DNA of 64,000 nucleotides from Rhizobium sp. Q54 (GCA_945889645.1 CAMDCA010000004.1:25585-89584), one strand, 5' to 3'. Positions 48,379 to 58,614 are shown, counted from the first letter of the stretch. Notes: generated from the letters alone by a model not told the origin. Translations and numbers: made by a program.

Positions 48379-49020
48379 CTACTGCGCGTGAATCAACGAC
48401 TCGTCGGCGCTACTGGAAACAGGATCGCTGGGTTCTGCTGAAGCAGAAGGACCGCGGAGGCCCCGCAAACGCTGCGCTTCGCGCAGGAAGCGCTCGGTCA
48501 GTGGGCCCGGGGCGAGTGCTGCATGTACCACATTTTCGCGGCCCAGGGCCAAACTCATTTCCTCGATCGAGAACCACGTTATGTGCGGAAACGCGCGTGC
48601 GAACTCGGTTCCCTTCAGCTGCGCATTGTTGCTCGCATCCGACGCCGTGATGACGACGGCAGCGCGGTGGGCGTTCACCGCCTCGCGCACCTGATCGAAG
48701 CCCAAGACGATATTGGACGACTTGCGCGCAAGTCCGAGCAGGTCGAACACGCGCGCAGCGACCAGGCGTTCGGTTTCGGCCGCCAGCGTCGCCGGCACCT
48801 GCACCGACTGCTTGGCGGCGCGTGAGAACGCGTTGCGCTCGATCGCCTCGTCCAGCAGCGCGCGCTCGGCCGCGACCCACATGCCACGGCCAGGCAGGCA
48901 CTCCGCCACGTCGGGCACCACGACGCCGTCGGGATCGACGGCGAAGCGGATCAGCCCGGCGGGCGATTCGGTCCGGCCGCTGACGATGCAGCGGCGCTCG
49001 CTGTCGTCCGGCTTGGTCAG
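48379..49020 (-). CDS. YlxR (DUF448) plus L7Ae-fold RNA-binding protein, probable CUG start
   Basis: The 213-residue protein has an N-terminal YlxR domain (RRCIVSGRTESP, then RFAVDPDGVVVPDV and LPGRGMWV) joined to an L7Ae/L30e-like RNA-binding domain (FDLLGLARKSSNIVLGFDQV, AAVVITASDASNNAQ). No ATG, GTG or TTG lies in frame between the nusA stop and the GTG inside the YlxR domain. A CTG at 49020 is preceded, five bases upstream, by GGAGGAG and overlaps the nusA stop as CTGA. I therefore start there, giving MTKPDDSERRCIV. YlxR proteins bind RNA and act in rRNA or RNase P processing. Confidence 0.8.
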   Translation of the reverse strand: MTKPDDSERRCIVSGRTESPAGLIRFAVDPDGVVVPDVAECLPGRGMWVAAERALLDEAIERNAFSRAAKQSVQVPATLAAETERLVAARVFDLLGLARKSSNIVLGFDQVREAVNAHRAAVVITASDASNNAQLKGTEFARAFPHITWFSIEEMSLALGRENVVHAALAPGPLTERFLREAQRLRGLRGPSASAEPSDPVSSSADESLIHAQ

Positions 49021-50576
49021 GCGGTCTCCTCCGCGTCCGTGGCTTTGTCGTCGTCCGGGAACCAGTGCGCGCGCGCCTTCATGATGACGGCGTTGGCGTC
49101 GTCCGCGGTCAGGCCAGAGTCGGGCAGCATCTCGAGCAACTCGTCGCCAGCCAGGTCGCCGAGGTCGTCGAGCGTCTTCACGCCCTTCTCGCCCAGCGCC
49201 ACCAGCATCTGTGGCGTTAGGCCTTCGATGCCTGCGACTTCGTCGGTCACGCCAAGCTTCTGGCGCGTCGCCTCGAACTCGGCGTTGCGGGCCTCCAGGT
49301 AGACGATCGCGCGCTTGCGCAACTCGAGCGCCACGCCCTCGTCCAAGCCTTCGATCGAGCCGAGCTCGTCTTCCGGCACGAACGCGATGTCTTCGACGGT
49401 CGAGAAGCCTTCGGTCACCAGCAGCTGCGAGAGGAACTCATCGACGTCAAGAGTCGAGACGAACAGCTGGGTGCGCTGGCGGAACTCTTCCTGGCGGCGC
49501 TCGGACTCTTCCTTCTCGGTCAAGATGTCGATGTCCCATCCGGTGAGCTGCGAAGCGAGGCGCACGTTCTGACCGCGACGGCCGATGGCCAGGCTGAGCT
49601 GGTCGTCCGGCACGACGACTTCGATGCGCTTGGCTTCTTCGTCGAGCACGACCTTGGCAACTTCGGCGGGCGCCAGCGCATTGACGATGAAGGTGGCGGC
49701 GTCGGGCGACCAGTGAATGATGTCGATCTTTTCGCCCTGTAGCTCGTTCACCACGGCCTGGACGCGGCTGCCGCGCATACCGACGCAGGCACCGACCGGA
49801 TCGATCGAGGCGTCGTTAGACAGCACGGCGATCTTGGCGCGGCTGCCCGGATCGCGGGCCACGGCCTTGATCTCGATGATGCCGTCGTAGAGCTCCGGCA
49901 CTTCCTGCTTGAAGAGCTGGATCATGAATTGCGGATGCGTGCGCGACAGGAAGATCTGCGGGCCACGCGGCTCGCGGCGCACGTCATAGATGTAGGCGCG
50001 GATGCGGTCGCCCTGGCGGAACGACTCGCGCGGCAGCAGGTCGTCGCGGCGCACGATCGCCTCGGCGCGGCCCAAATCGACAATGACGTTGCCGTAATCG
50101 ACGCGCTTGACCAGACCGTTGGCGATCTCGCCGATGCGGTCCTTGTATTCCTCGTACTGACGCTCGCGCTCGGCCTCGCGCACCTTCTGCACGATCACCT
50201 GCTTGGCGGTCTGCGCGGCGATACGGCCGAAGTCCACCGGCGGCAGCGGCTCGGCGAGAATGTCGCCGACCTGAGCGTCCGGATTGTGGGTCGATGCTTC
50301 CTTGATGGTGATCTGGGTGGCGTCGTTCTCGACGGTCTCGACCACCTCCAGGCAGCGGAAGATGCGGATCTCGCCGTTCTTCGGGTCGATCTCGGCGCGA
50401 ATGTCGTTCTCGTGCCCGTACTTGGAGCGCGCCGCCTTTTGGATGGCTTCTTCCATCGCGGCGATCACCGTCTCGCGCTCGATGCTCTTCTCGCGCGCGA
50501 CAGCGTCGGCGATCTGGAGCAACTCCATGCGGTTCCAGCTGGTCGTCGGGGCGTCATGATCGACTTCTGCAGCCAT
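49017..50576 (-). CDS. nusA: Transcription termination/antitermination factor NusA
   Basis: The 519-residue protein binds RNA polymerase and nascent RNA. In order: N-terminal RNAP-binding domain (ELLQIADAVAREKSIERETV), S1 domain, two KH domains (DPVGACVGMRGSRVQAVVNEL, SLAIGRRGQNVRLASQLTGW), then two helix-hairpin-helix AR2/AR1-type repeats (FLSQLLVTEGFSTVEDIA, IEGLTPQMLVALGEKGVKTLDDLGDLAGDEL) and an acidic tail. I start at the ATG at 50576; a GTG three codons earlier lies too close to the rimP stop. It overlaps the YlxR/L7Ae start. Confidence 0.96.
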   Translation of the reverse strand: MAAEVDHDAPTTSWNRMELLQIADAVAREKSIERETVIAAMEEAIQKAARSKYGHENDIRAEIDPKNGEIRIFRCLEVVETVENDATQITIKEASTHNPDAQVGDILAEPLPPVDFGRIAAQTAKQVIVQKVREAERERQYEEYKDRIGEIANGLVKRVDYGNVIVDLGRAEAIVRRDDLLPRESFRQGDRIRAYIYDVRREPRGPQIFLSRTHPQFMIQLFKQEVPELYDGIIEIKAVARDPGSRAKIAVLSNDASIDPVGACVGMRGSRVQAVVNELQGEKIDIIHWSPDAATFIVNALAPAEVAKVVLDEEAKRIEVVVPDDQLSLAIGRRGQNVRLASQLTGWDIDILTEKEESERRQEEFRQRTQLFVSTLDVDEFLSQLLVTEGFSTVEDIAFVPEDELGSIEGLDEGVALELRKRAIVYLEARNAEFEATRQKLGVTDEVAGIEGLTPQMLVALGEKGVKTLDDLGDLAGDELLEMLPDSGLTADDANAVIMKARAHWFPDDDKATDAEETA

Positions 50577-50581
50577 GGTCT

Positions 50582-51175
50582 TCACATCCTGTCGGCTTGT
50601 TTGCCGCGTCCGCGGCCAGTTTCTTCTTTGCCGCGTCCGGGGCCAGTCTCTTCTTTGCCGCGTCCGCGGCGCTCCGCATCACGTGCGATGAGTTCGTCCG
50701 TCAGCACGAGCTTCGCCGTGGCGATGCGCGCGAGCGGAATGGTGTAGGTGGTCGTCGCTCCGGGCTTATCCGGACCCGGCTTTTCCTCGGTGCGAATGCG
50801 TACCTGTTCGTCGGCGATGCCTTCGAGCGTGCCACGGAAGCGCTTGCGTCCATCCAGCATCTCGTCGAGTTCGATCTTGGCTTCCTCGCCCGTGAATCGT
50901 TCGTAGTCGGCGGCCTTCACCAGCGGACGGTCGATGCCGGGGCTACCGACTTCCAGATTGTAGGCGCCGGCGATCGGGTCCTCGACGTCGAGCACCGCCG
51001 AGATGTGGCGGCTGATGGTGCTGCAGTCCTCGACGCCCATCGGGTTGCCGCTGACCGGCTCGGCCAGGACCTGCAGCGTCGGGCGGCCGCCCGAGAGCAG
51101 GCGCACCTGCACAAGGTCGTAGCCCAGCGATGCGAGCGATGGCGCCAGCAGATCGCGCAATTCCTTCGACTTCAA
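50582..51175 (-). CDS. rimP: Ribosome maturation factor RimP
   Basis: RimP acts in 30S maturation. The N-terminal domain (LAPSLASLGYDLVQVRLLSGGRPTLQVLAEP, DCSTISRHISAVLDVEDPI), the GSPGIDRPL motif and the C-terminal SH3-like part (FRGTLEGIADEQVRIR) identify it. The start is unsure: I use the TTG at 51175 (MKSKELRDLL); two TTGs lie three codons upstream. The product is 197 residues. The tail carries repeated RGKEETG units (see 50600-50670). It heads the rimP-nusA-infB-rbfA-truB-rpsO-pnp run. Confidence 0.92.
   Translation of the reverse strand: MKSKELRDLLAPSLASLGYDLVQVRLLSGGRPTLQVLAEPVSGNPMGVEDCSTISRHISAVLDVEDPIAGAYNLEVGSPGIDRPLVKAADYERFTGEEAKIELDEMLDGRKRFRGTLEGIADEQVRIRTEEKPGPDKPGATTTYTIPLARIATAKLVLTDELIARDAERRGRGKEETGPGRGKEETGRGRGKQADRM
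50600..50670. repeat. 27-base tandem repeat in the rimP 3' end
   Basis: Period 27 bases, about 2.6 copies: units begin at 50600, 50627 and 50654 and read TTTGCCGCGTCCGCGGCCAG followed by TTTCTTC with small changes. In rimP they encode RGKEETGPG-like nine-residue repeats at the C-terminus. Confidence 0.85.
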
Positions 51176-51388
51176 CGTCGTCAACAACGAGGCCCCAGAA
51201 AAACGCCCTTGGGCAGACGGCTTACGGTTGGCGCGGCTGGCTTGCGGACAAGCCAATCCGCGCTCCGGCCTGCCGCCCGGCCCGCAACCTGGGTCTGTTT
51301 GGGGGTGCCGTACTGACTACGAAGCGTCAGGCCAGCCGAATGAAACCGATATAGGGCGCGGGCGGGGCCGGAGCAACTGCAAAATTCC

Positions 51389-51421
51389 CATCCCGGCCCC
51401 TCTCAGGCGTGGGCCGGGATG
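51389..51421 (-). terminator. Intrinsic terminator after trmB
   Basis: Eleven-base perfect arms CATCCCGGCCC and GGGCCGGGATG with an 11-base loop (51400-51410) lie 17-49 bases beyond the trmB stop. On the minus strand GGAATTTT follows, giving a short T-run. It separates the trmB transcript from the rimP operon start. Confidence 0.8.
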
Positions 51422-51437
51422 CAAGCACGAGGTTTCC

Positions 51438-52173
51438 CTACCCCGCCGCCCCGCTGTTTTCGGCCCGCGGGCGGCGGCGGAAGGTGAGGAATGCCGGCTT
51501 GCGGCCTGCCTCCAGGGCCCGCTGCTCGTAGCGCGTCGGGGGCCAGTCGGCGGGCCGCCGGCGCCAGTCGGCGGCTGTTTCGGCCGTCCATTCGAAGGCG
51601 CCGTGGCGCATCACGTGGGACAGGGCCCAGGTGCAATAGGCGGTGTGGTCGGTGGCAAAGCGCAGCTCGGCCCCGTCGCGCAGGACCCGGGCGTACAGGT
51701 CGAGGACGTCGGACCGGACGAAGCGGCGCCGATGGTGCCGGGCCTTGGGCCACGGATCGGGAAACAGCAGGAAGGCCCGGCCGATCGAAGCGCTCGGCAA
51801 GGCGCTGAGGACCCGGAACGCGTCGGTGTCGGCGACCCGTACGTTGGCCAGGTTCTGCTCCTGCACGTGGCGCACCAGGCTGGCGACACCGTTGATGAAC
51901 AGCTCACAGCCGACGAAGCCAACGTCGGGACGCGCGGCAGCCTGCCAGGCGAGGTGTTCGCCGAAGCCGAAGCCGGTTTCGATCCAGACGTCCTGCAAAC
52001 CGGGAAACAGCGTGCGCGGGTCGAGCGGCTCGCCGTCAACGACCGTCAGACGCAAGTGCGGCAGGAGCTGGTCGAGCAGCTCCTGCCGTTGCTTGCGAAG
52101 CGGCCGTCCGATGCGGCGGCCGTAGACTCGGGTGTTGCGCTGCGTCTCCGCGCCGCGCTCAGTGCGCGAGGGC

Positions 52174-52202
<29 letters not shown>
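51438..52202 (-). CDS. trmB: tRNA (guanine(46)-N7)-methyltransferase TrmB
   Basis: It methylates G46 in the tRNA variable loop. The 254-residue protein has [23 protein letters not shown], the SAM loop [12 protein letters not shown], the family signature [19 protein letters not shown], and the C-terminal [21 protein letters not shown]. The start is uncertain because few start codons exist in frame: I use the TTG at 52202 with GGA five bases upstream, overlapping the end of metK by 29 bases. It is downstream of metK, whose product supplies SAM. Confidence 0.92.
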
Positions 52203-53343
<1,141 letters not shown>

Positions 53344-53500
53344 GCTTCAGTCTCCTTCAAGGAACGCGCAAATCGGGATCGGGCGCCGCGCCGCGCGCGC
53401 CCTATCCCGCGCAGCGACAGCGCCCCTTCGTTGCAAGGATTGGCAACAGGGTCAAGTGATTCCGCGTGCGGCAAAGCACGGCCGGCCGCAGGGTGGGGCG

Positions 53501-53968
53501 CTAGGCCCGCTTGCCGCGGACGCTGTCGGAGCGGGAAAGAGTCTTGGTGAGTTCGAACACCCGCCGCCGCACGGTCGGATCGCCGATGCGGTAGTAGGCC
53601 CGCACCAGCTCCAGCGTCTCGCGGCGCGCCAGATGGTCCTGCTCGAACGGCTCGCCGAGGCGGTCGGTCGCCACTGCCGCCGGAGGCTCCTCGGAGCCGT
53701 CCGGCATGTCGTCGTAGAAGAACGACACCGGCACGTCGAGCACCTGCGCGAACTGGAACAGGCGGCTGGCACCGATGCGATTGGAGCCGCGCTCGTACTT
53801 CTGGATTTGCTGGAAGGTGAGACTGACCGCTTTGGCCAGCTTCTCTTGGCTCATGCCGAGGAGCGTACGGCGCAAGCGCACACGGCCCCCGACGTGTATG
53901 TCGATCGGGTTAGGACCTCCTTTGCGGCCCCGCTCTCGGCGCGGCGCACTACCTGCGTTACCTGCCAC
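53501..53968 (-). CDS. XRE-family helix-turn-helix regulator
   Basis: This is a 155-residue regulator of the alphaproteobacterial XRE type that sits beside metK/lnt. The DNA-binding domain reads NPIDIHVGGRVRLRRTLLGMSQEKLAKAVSLTFQQIQKYERGSNRIGASRLFQFAQVLDV-like, followed by VPVSFFYDDMPDG and a C-terminal helical region. I start at the GTG at 53968, seven bases after a GGGGGG run; a TTG at 54025 directly after a stop codon would add 19 proline/serine-rich residues. Its promoter carries palindromes (54062-54092), so autoregulation is likely. Confidence 0.87.
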   Translation of the reverse strand: MAGNAGSAPRRERGRKGGPNPIDIHVGGRVRLRRTLLGMSQEKLAKAVSLTFQQIQKYERGSNRIGASRLFQFAQVLDVPVSFFYDDMPDGSEEPPAAVATDRLGEPFEQDHLARRETLELVRAYYRIGDPTVRRRVFELTKTLSRSDSVRGKRA

Positions 53969-54061
53969 GCGAGGACCCCCCGAAGGCTTTTTGGATTGGG
54001 ACTCGCCGGAGTTTACACCGGGCAACTACGCGGGGAGGAAAACTGAATTGCAACCCTACGC

Positions 54062-54123
54062 ATGTGCAGGAACTCGCACATACGTAAGTATGATTGATAG
54101 GGGAACGTATACGGAGTGGTCAA
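54062..54123 (-). promoter_or_regulatory. Promoter and overlapping palindromes of the XRE regulator
   Basis: Minus-strand -35 TTGACC (54118-54123) and -10 TATCAA (54094-54099) with 18-base spacing. Two overlapping inverted repeats lie just downstream: CATAC-GTAA-GTATG (54079-54092) and ATGTGC-N8-GCACAT (54062-54081). They cover the predicted transcription start and early leader, as expected for repressor sites. Confidence 0.6.
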
Positions 54124-54183
54124 CGAAAAAGGTGCGCGCCTTTGCACGATTTCACTTCACGCCCAAAGAGAAGCGCGTTCGTT

Positions 54184-55779
54184 TCAGTTCAAATCGGTCC
54201 GATCGATTGCGCTTCTATTGGCGCGTGCCATCCCCGCGGCGACAAGAATTGTCACGCCGAGGAACATCAGCACGATCAGCAGCGGCCAGTCGCGCCACGC
54301 GACATACAAGGTCGGCGGCAGCGCAACCGGCAGCAGCGCGTCGAGCACACCTTCGGTTGCCAGGTCGAGACGGGCACGCACGCGGCCGTACGCATCGATG
54401 ACGCCGGAGATCCCCGTGTTGGCGGCGCGCACCAGCGGCAGGCCTTCCTCGACCGCGCGCCAGCGGGCGATGGCGAAGTGCTGATACGGACCGGCGGAGG
54501 TTCCATACCAGGCATCGTTGGTAACGTTCAGCAGCCAGCCCGGCCGATCGGCCGCCGTCACCGCACCCGGAAAGATCGCCTCGTAGCACACCAGCGGGCT
54601 GACCGGCGGCAGGCTCGGTAGCATCAGGGTGCGCGGGCCCGGTCCAGCGGAATAGTCGAGCAATCCCGGCACGACCTTCTCCAGCCCCGTCATGGCGAGC
54701 AGCGGCCGCAGCGGCAGGTATTCACCGAACGGAACCAGATGCGCCTTGTCGTAGGTCGCAACGATGGCGCCGGCGGAATCGAGAAAGGAGACGTTGTTCC
54801 ACGCGGCAGTGATCATCTGCCCTGTGGCGTCGACCTCCAGCCGCTGCACGCCGCTGGCAAACAACGCGCCGGGGCGCACCAGCCCACCCAGGGCGGCGCG
54901 CAGGTCGGGGTTGCTGTCGAGGGTGTAGGGCATCGCGGTCTCGGGCCACACGACGATCCGGGCCGACTCAATCCCGGGACGGCGCGTGAGCGCGAGGTGG
55001 CGCTCAACGTTGGCGCGGATCTGATCCGGGTCCCACTTGAACTGCTGCGCGACGTTGGCCTGCACGATGCGCACGCCCGCCTCGGCCACCGTCTCGTTGT
55101 CGGCGCCGGACAGGCGCAGCGTGCCGTAGACGACGCCACCGGCGAGAATCACCAGCGCCAGCATCGGCATGAGCCAACGCCCGGCGCCGGGACGCGCACC
55201 CGGAGGCGGCGCCAACGCGGCCAGCGCGGCTGCGACCAGCACGGTCAGGAAGCTGACGCCGTAGATGCCAATCATGGACGCCGGCTGCATCATCGCGTCC
55301 GACCACGACCAGGTGTAGCCGACCAGGTTCCACGGGAAGCCGGTGAACAGGTGGCCGCGCATCCATTCGACAGTACTCCACGCCACCGCCAGCGACAGGA
55401 CGCGGCCGGCATTGGGCAGCCACATCCAGTAGGCGAACATCCCGGCCGCGGCGGTGAAGATTGCCAGCAGCGCCGGCAGGCCAAGCACTGCAAACGGCAG
55501 CAGCCACGCGAACTGGGCGATGTCGGTCAGCAGCGCGTAGGCAACCCAGTACAGCCCGGCGACGAAGAATCCGAAGCCAAAGCACCAGCCGTCGAGCGCG
55601 GCGCGCCAAGCGCGCGCGCTGCCGTCCAGCATCCAAGCGAAGGCGACGAAAGCGATGAGCAGCGCCGGGGTGAACGACACCGGCGGCATGGCTGCCGCAC
55701 CGATCGCACCGAAGACGAACAACAGCAGGGCACGGCGCCATCCGCGGACGCCGGCGAGACGCGCGGCGAGAGCACTCAT
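54184..55779 (-). CDS. lnt: Apolipoprotein N-acyltransferase
   Basis: Lnt adds the third acyl chain to lipoproteins in the inner membrane. The 531-residue protein has several N-terminal membrane helices and a periplasmic nitrilase-fold domain with the catalytic triad positions: Glu in VVWPETAMPY, Lys in YDKAHLVPFGEYLPL, and Cys in PLVCYEAIFPG. A final helix ends the protein. The ATG overlaps the corC stop by 4 bases. The corC-lnt pairing is conserved in proteobacteria. Confidence 0.95.
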   Translation of the reverse strand: MSALAARLAGVRGWRRALLLFVFGAIGAAAMPPVSFTPALLIAFVAFAWMLDGSARAWRAALDGWCFGFGFFVAGLYWVAYALLTDIAQFAWLLPFAVLGLPALLAIFTAAAGMFAYWMWLPNAGRVLSLAVAWSTVEWMRGHLFTGFPWNLVGYTWSWSDAMMQPASMIGIYGVSFLTVLVAAALAALAPPPGARPGAGRWLMPMLALVILAGGVVYGTLRLSGADNETVAEAGVRIVQANVAQQFKWDPDQIRANVERHLALTRRPGIESARIVVWPETAMPYTLDSNPDLRAALGGLVRPGALFASGVQRLEVDATGQMITAAWNNVSFLDSAGAIVATYDKAHLVPFGEYLPLRPLLAMTGLEKVVPGLLDYSAGPGPRTLMLPSLPPVSPLVCYEAIFPGAVTAADRPGWLLNVTNDAWYGTSAGPYQHFAIARWRAVEEGLPLVRAANTGISGVIDAYGRVRARLDLATEGVLDALLPVALPPTLYVAWRDWPLLIVLMFLGVTILVAAGMARANRSAIDRTDLN

Positions 55780-56726
55780 GCGCCGGGGGCGCCTTCGGCA
55801 GAAGCGGGCGCTTCGTTCCTCACGATCCGGTTCACACCGGCAATACGCACGCGCTTGACGCGGCGCGGATCGGAATCGAGCACTTCGAACTCGAGGCCGG
55901 TGGGATGGGCGATCAACTCGCCGCGCATCGGCACGCGTCCGGCAAGCGACACCAGCAGGCCGCCGATCGACTCTATGTCTTCCTCGCGGTCTTCCGGCAC
56001 AAGGGCGACGCCGAGGCGCTCCTCGAGTTCGACGACCGACGCACGGCCCTGGGCGACGATGCTGCCGTCGGCGCGCACGGTGAACATCGGACCTTCGGCG
56101 CGGGCGTGTTCGCCCTCGATCTCGCCGACGATTTCCTCAACCAGGTCGCCGATGGTGACAAGACCGTAGGTGCCGCCGTACTCGTCCACCACGACCGCCA
56201 TGTGAATGCGCGTGAGGCGCATCTTGAGCAGGAGGTCGACGACCAGCATCGACGCCGGCACGAACAGGATCTCGCGCTGGATGGCCTTGAGGCTGAACTT
56301 CTTGGTGCGGTCCCAGAACTCGAACACGTCCTTGATATGGACGAAGCCGACCACCTCATCGAGGGTGTTGCGATAGACCGGCATGCGCGACCGGTCGCCT
56401 TCGAGGAACACCTTGATGAGCGGCGTGAGCTGGATGTCGTCGGCGACCGCGACGATGTCGGCGCGCGGCACCATGACGTCGCCGACGCGCACTTCGCCGA
56501 GCTTGAGCACGTTGAGAAGGATGAGCTTCTCCCCGGGCGCCAGGCTCGCCAGCATCTTCGCGTCGTCGCCGAGCTTTTCCGCCAGGCCCCCGTCGGCCTG
56601 ATCCCCGCCACCGGCGAGGCTCCGCAGCCAGTCGCCGAATGTCTGCGCGACCGAAGGCTGTTCGGCCGGCGCGTCCGCCCGCGCCGCGTCCTCCATGTCT
56701 TCGGGATCGGTGGGACGCCGGATCAT
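55776..56726 (-). CDS. corC: CBS-pair CorC/HlyC family protein
   Basis: The 316-residue cytoplasmic protein has two CBS domains: VGDVMVPRADIVAVADDIQL and RMPVYRNTLDEVVGFVHIKD, then AVVVDEYGGTYGLVTIGDLVEEIVGEI, and a C-terminal CorC/HlyC domain (LVSLAGRVPMRGELIAHPTGLEFEVL). No membrane DUF21 domain is present. It regulates cation transport or membrane integrity; adenine nucleotides bind CBS domains. It overlaps ybeY and lnt by 4 bases each. Confidence 0.93.
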   Translation of the reverse strand: MIRRPTDPEDMEDAARADAPAEQPSVAQTFGDWLRSLAGGGDQADGGLAEKLGDDAKMLASLAPGEKLILLNVLKLGEVRVGDVMVPRADIVAVADDIQLTPLIKVFLEGDRSRMPVYRNTLDEVVGFVHIKDVFEFWDRTKKFSLKAIQREILFVPASMLVVDLLLKMRLTRIHMAVVVDEYGGTYGLVTIGDLVEEIVGEIEGEHARAEGPMFTVRADGSIVAQGRASVVELEERLGVALVPEDREEDIESIGGLLVSLAGRVPMRGELIAHPTGLEFEVLDSDPRRVKRVRIAGVNRIVRNEAPASAEGAPGA

Positions 56727-57604
56727 CGTTTCGCCTTGCGACTCTTGGCGCGCGCGGATTTGGACTTTGCGGCCTTGCGCACGGGTGCCTTGCGCGCCGG
56801 AGCTTTACGCGCCTTCGGCTTGGGGCGCGCGGCCTTGGCGGGACGGCGGGTCACACTCTTCGCAAGAGCGCGCTTCGGCTTCGCAAGAGCGCGCTTCGGC
56901 TTCGAGGAGGCGCGCTGCGACGCTGCCGTCTTGGCGCGCGACGCCGGTGCCTTGCGCGCCGGCACCTTCTTCTTTGCCATTGCTACGACCTTGGGCTTGG
57001 CGGGAGCAGCGCGCTTGGCCGGAGTTCTCTGGCTTGGCGCGGCGGCGGGCGGCGGCGCAGCGGCGGCACGCTCTTCGCCGGTCATCTCGGCGATGATCTG
57101 CTCGGCGTAGGGATCGTGGATGTGCAACTCACGCAGGATCGCGCGCTCGAGGTCCTCCATTTTCTGGGCATCGGCGTCGCGATCGTGGTCGAAGCCGCAC
57201 AGGTGCAGCACCCCGTGCACCAACAGATGCGTCAGATGGTGCTCGAACTTCTTGCCTTGCTCGTCCGCTTCGCGCTCGACCGTCTCATAGGCTAGGACCA
57301 CGTCACCGAGGACGAGCGGCCTGTCACGCACGGTGTACGCGCTCTGCTCTCCTTCTTCTTCGAGCGGCTCGCCAGGAAACGCCAGGACGTTGGTCGGCTT
57401 GTCGATGCCGCGGTGCTCGTTGTTGAGGATGCGCAGCTCGCGATCATCGCTGAGCACGACCGACACCTCGGACAGCGAGTGCACCTTGCCGCTGCGCTGC
57501 ACAGCCAGGACGATGACGTCGGTGACGGTTTGGCTGATCCGCGGCCACGAACGCAGCCACAACTCGCTCGGCGCGGCGATACGGACGATGCAGGCGTCGG
57601 TCAT
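56723..57604 (-). CDS. ybeY: rRNA maturation endonuclease YbeY with histone-H1-like C-terminal tail
   Basis: YbeY is a zinc endoribonuclease acting in 16S rRNA 3'-end processing and ribosome quality control. The N-terminal about 165 residues are standard: SVVLSDDRELRILNNEHRGIDKPTNVLAFP, LVLGDVVLAYE, and the zinc motif HLLVHGVLHLCGFDHD with three His. After DPYAEQIIAEMTGEERAAAA the protein continues for about 130 residues of Lys/Ala/Pro/Arg repeats (KPKRALAKPKRALAK, KARKAPARKAPVRKA), like histone H1 or nucleic-acid-binding tails. Most YbeY proteins end without it. The gene is coupled to phoH and corC by 4-base overlaps. Confidence 0.94.
   Translation of the reverse strand: MTDACIVRIAAPSELWLRSWPRISQTVTDVIVLAVQRSGKVHSLSEVSVVLSDDRELRILNNEHRGIDKPTNVLAFPGEPLEEEGEQSAYTVRDRPLVLGDVVLAYETVEREADEQGKKFEHHLTHLLVHGVLHLCGFDHDRDADAQKMEDLERAILRELHIHDPYAEQIIAEMTGEERAAAAPPPAAAPSQRTPAKRAAPAKPKVVAMAKKKVPARKAPASRAKTAASQRASSKPKRALAKPKRALAKSVTRRPAKAARPKPKARKAPARKAPVRKAAKSKSARAKSRKAKR
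56859..56900. repeat. 21-base perfect tandem duplication in the ybeY tail
   Basis: Two identical 21-base units begin at 56859 and 56880 (TTCGCAAGAGCGCGCTTCGG plus C). They encode the KPKRALA repeat of the basic tail and show how the tail can grow. Confidence 0.9.
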
Positions 57605-58614
57605 GTGTGGTCGTTGTTCCTCTGCTCGGCTTCGTTGCTCTCGTAAGCCTTGACGATGCGCGTTACGAGCGGATGACGGACGACGTCGGCCTGCCCGAAG
57701 TGCAGGAAGGCGACGCCTTCCATGTCGCGCAGGACGTGGACGGCCTCATGCAGGCCGGAGCGCACGCCCTTGGGCAAATCGACTTGGCTTAGGTCGCCGG
57801 TCACCGCCATGCGCGAGTTCTCGCCCATGCGGGTGAGCGCCATCTTCATCTGCACCGGCGTGGTGTTCTGCGCCTCGTCGAGAATGATGAACGCGTTGGA
57901 CAGCGTGCGGCCGCGCATGAAGGCGAGCGGCGCGATCTCGATCTCACCTGACTCCATCAGGCGCGCAACGCGGTCCGCCGGAAGCATATGGAACAGCGCG
58001 TCGTACAGCGGCCGCATGTAGGGATCGACCTTGTCGCGCAAGTCGCCGGGCAGGAAGCCGAGGCGCTCACCGGCTTCGACCGCCGGGCGCGACAGGATGA
58101 TCCGTTGGACGCGGCCTTCGAGCATCATCGACACCCCGATGGCGACCGCAAGAAACGTCTTGCCGGTGCCAGCCGGGCCGAGGCCGAACACCAATTCCTT
58201 GGCGCGCAGCTGGCGGATGTATTCGGCCTGGTTGGGCGATCGCGCCAGGATCGGGTTGCGCCGCGTTTGGATGACGGCATCGTCGGCCTGCCAGCCTTCG
58301 TCGCCGGGCACGCGCGCCGGCGCGCCCTCGGCCATGCGGATGGCGCTGGATACGGCGATGTCGCTGACCTCGTGGCCGCGCCGTGCCTGTTCGTACAAGC
58401 TGGTCAACGCGATCTTGGTCGCCTGCTGCGCCGCGGCGCTGCCGGTGATCGACACCTGGTTGCCGCGCGACGACACGATGACGCCGAGTTCTTTCTCGAT
58501 GCGCGCCAGGTGCCGGTCGTGTTCGCCGAACAATTGACCGAGCAGGCGATTGTCGTCGAAGTTCAACAGCAACGGAGGCCGGCCCGGCGTCTTGCGTGAC
58601 TGCGAGGATTTCAA
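57601..58614 (-). CDS. phoH: PhoH-like ATPase
   Basis: The 337-residue protein has an N-terminal KH-type domain ([35 protein letters not shown]), then the PhoH ATPase core with Walker [16 protein letters not shown], the [19 protein letters not shown] segment, Walker [14 protein letters not shown] and [13 protein letters not shown]. It is an RNA-linked P-loop ATPase, often called PhoL when beside ybeY, and helps rRNA processing; the exact role is not settled. It overlaps ybeY by 4 bases. Confidence 0.94.
   Translation of the reverse strand: MKSSQSRKTPGRPPLLLNFDDNRLLGQLFGEHDRHLARIEKELGVIVSSRGNQVSITGSAAAQQATKIALTSLYEQARRGHEVSDIAVSSAIRMAEGAPARVPGDEGWQADDAVIQTRRNPILARSPNQAEYIRQLRAKELVFGLGPAGTGKTFLAVAIGVSMMLEGRVQRIILSRPAVEAGERLGFLPGDLRDKVDPYMRPLYDALFHMLPADRVARLMESGEIEIAPLAFMRGRTLSNAFIILDEAQNTTPVQMKMALTRMGENSRMAVTGDLSQVDLPKGVRSGLHEAVHVLRDMEGVAFLHFGQADVVRHPLVTRIVKAYESNEAEQRNNDHT

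Noticed and set aside
53344..53500. Possible SAM-responsive riboswitch in the metK leader
   Set aside because: The leader has a short GTTGC/GCAAC hairpin and GC-rich stems, but I could not match the conserved bases of SAM-I, SAM-II, SAH or SAM/SAH classes.
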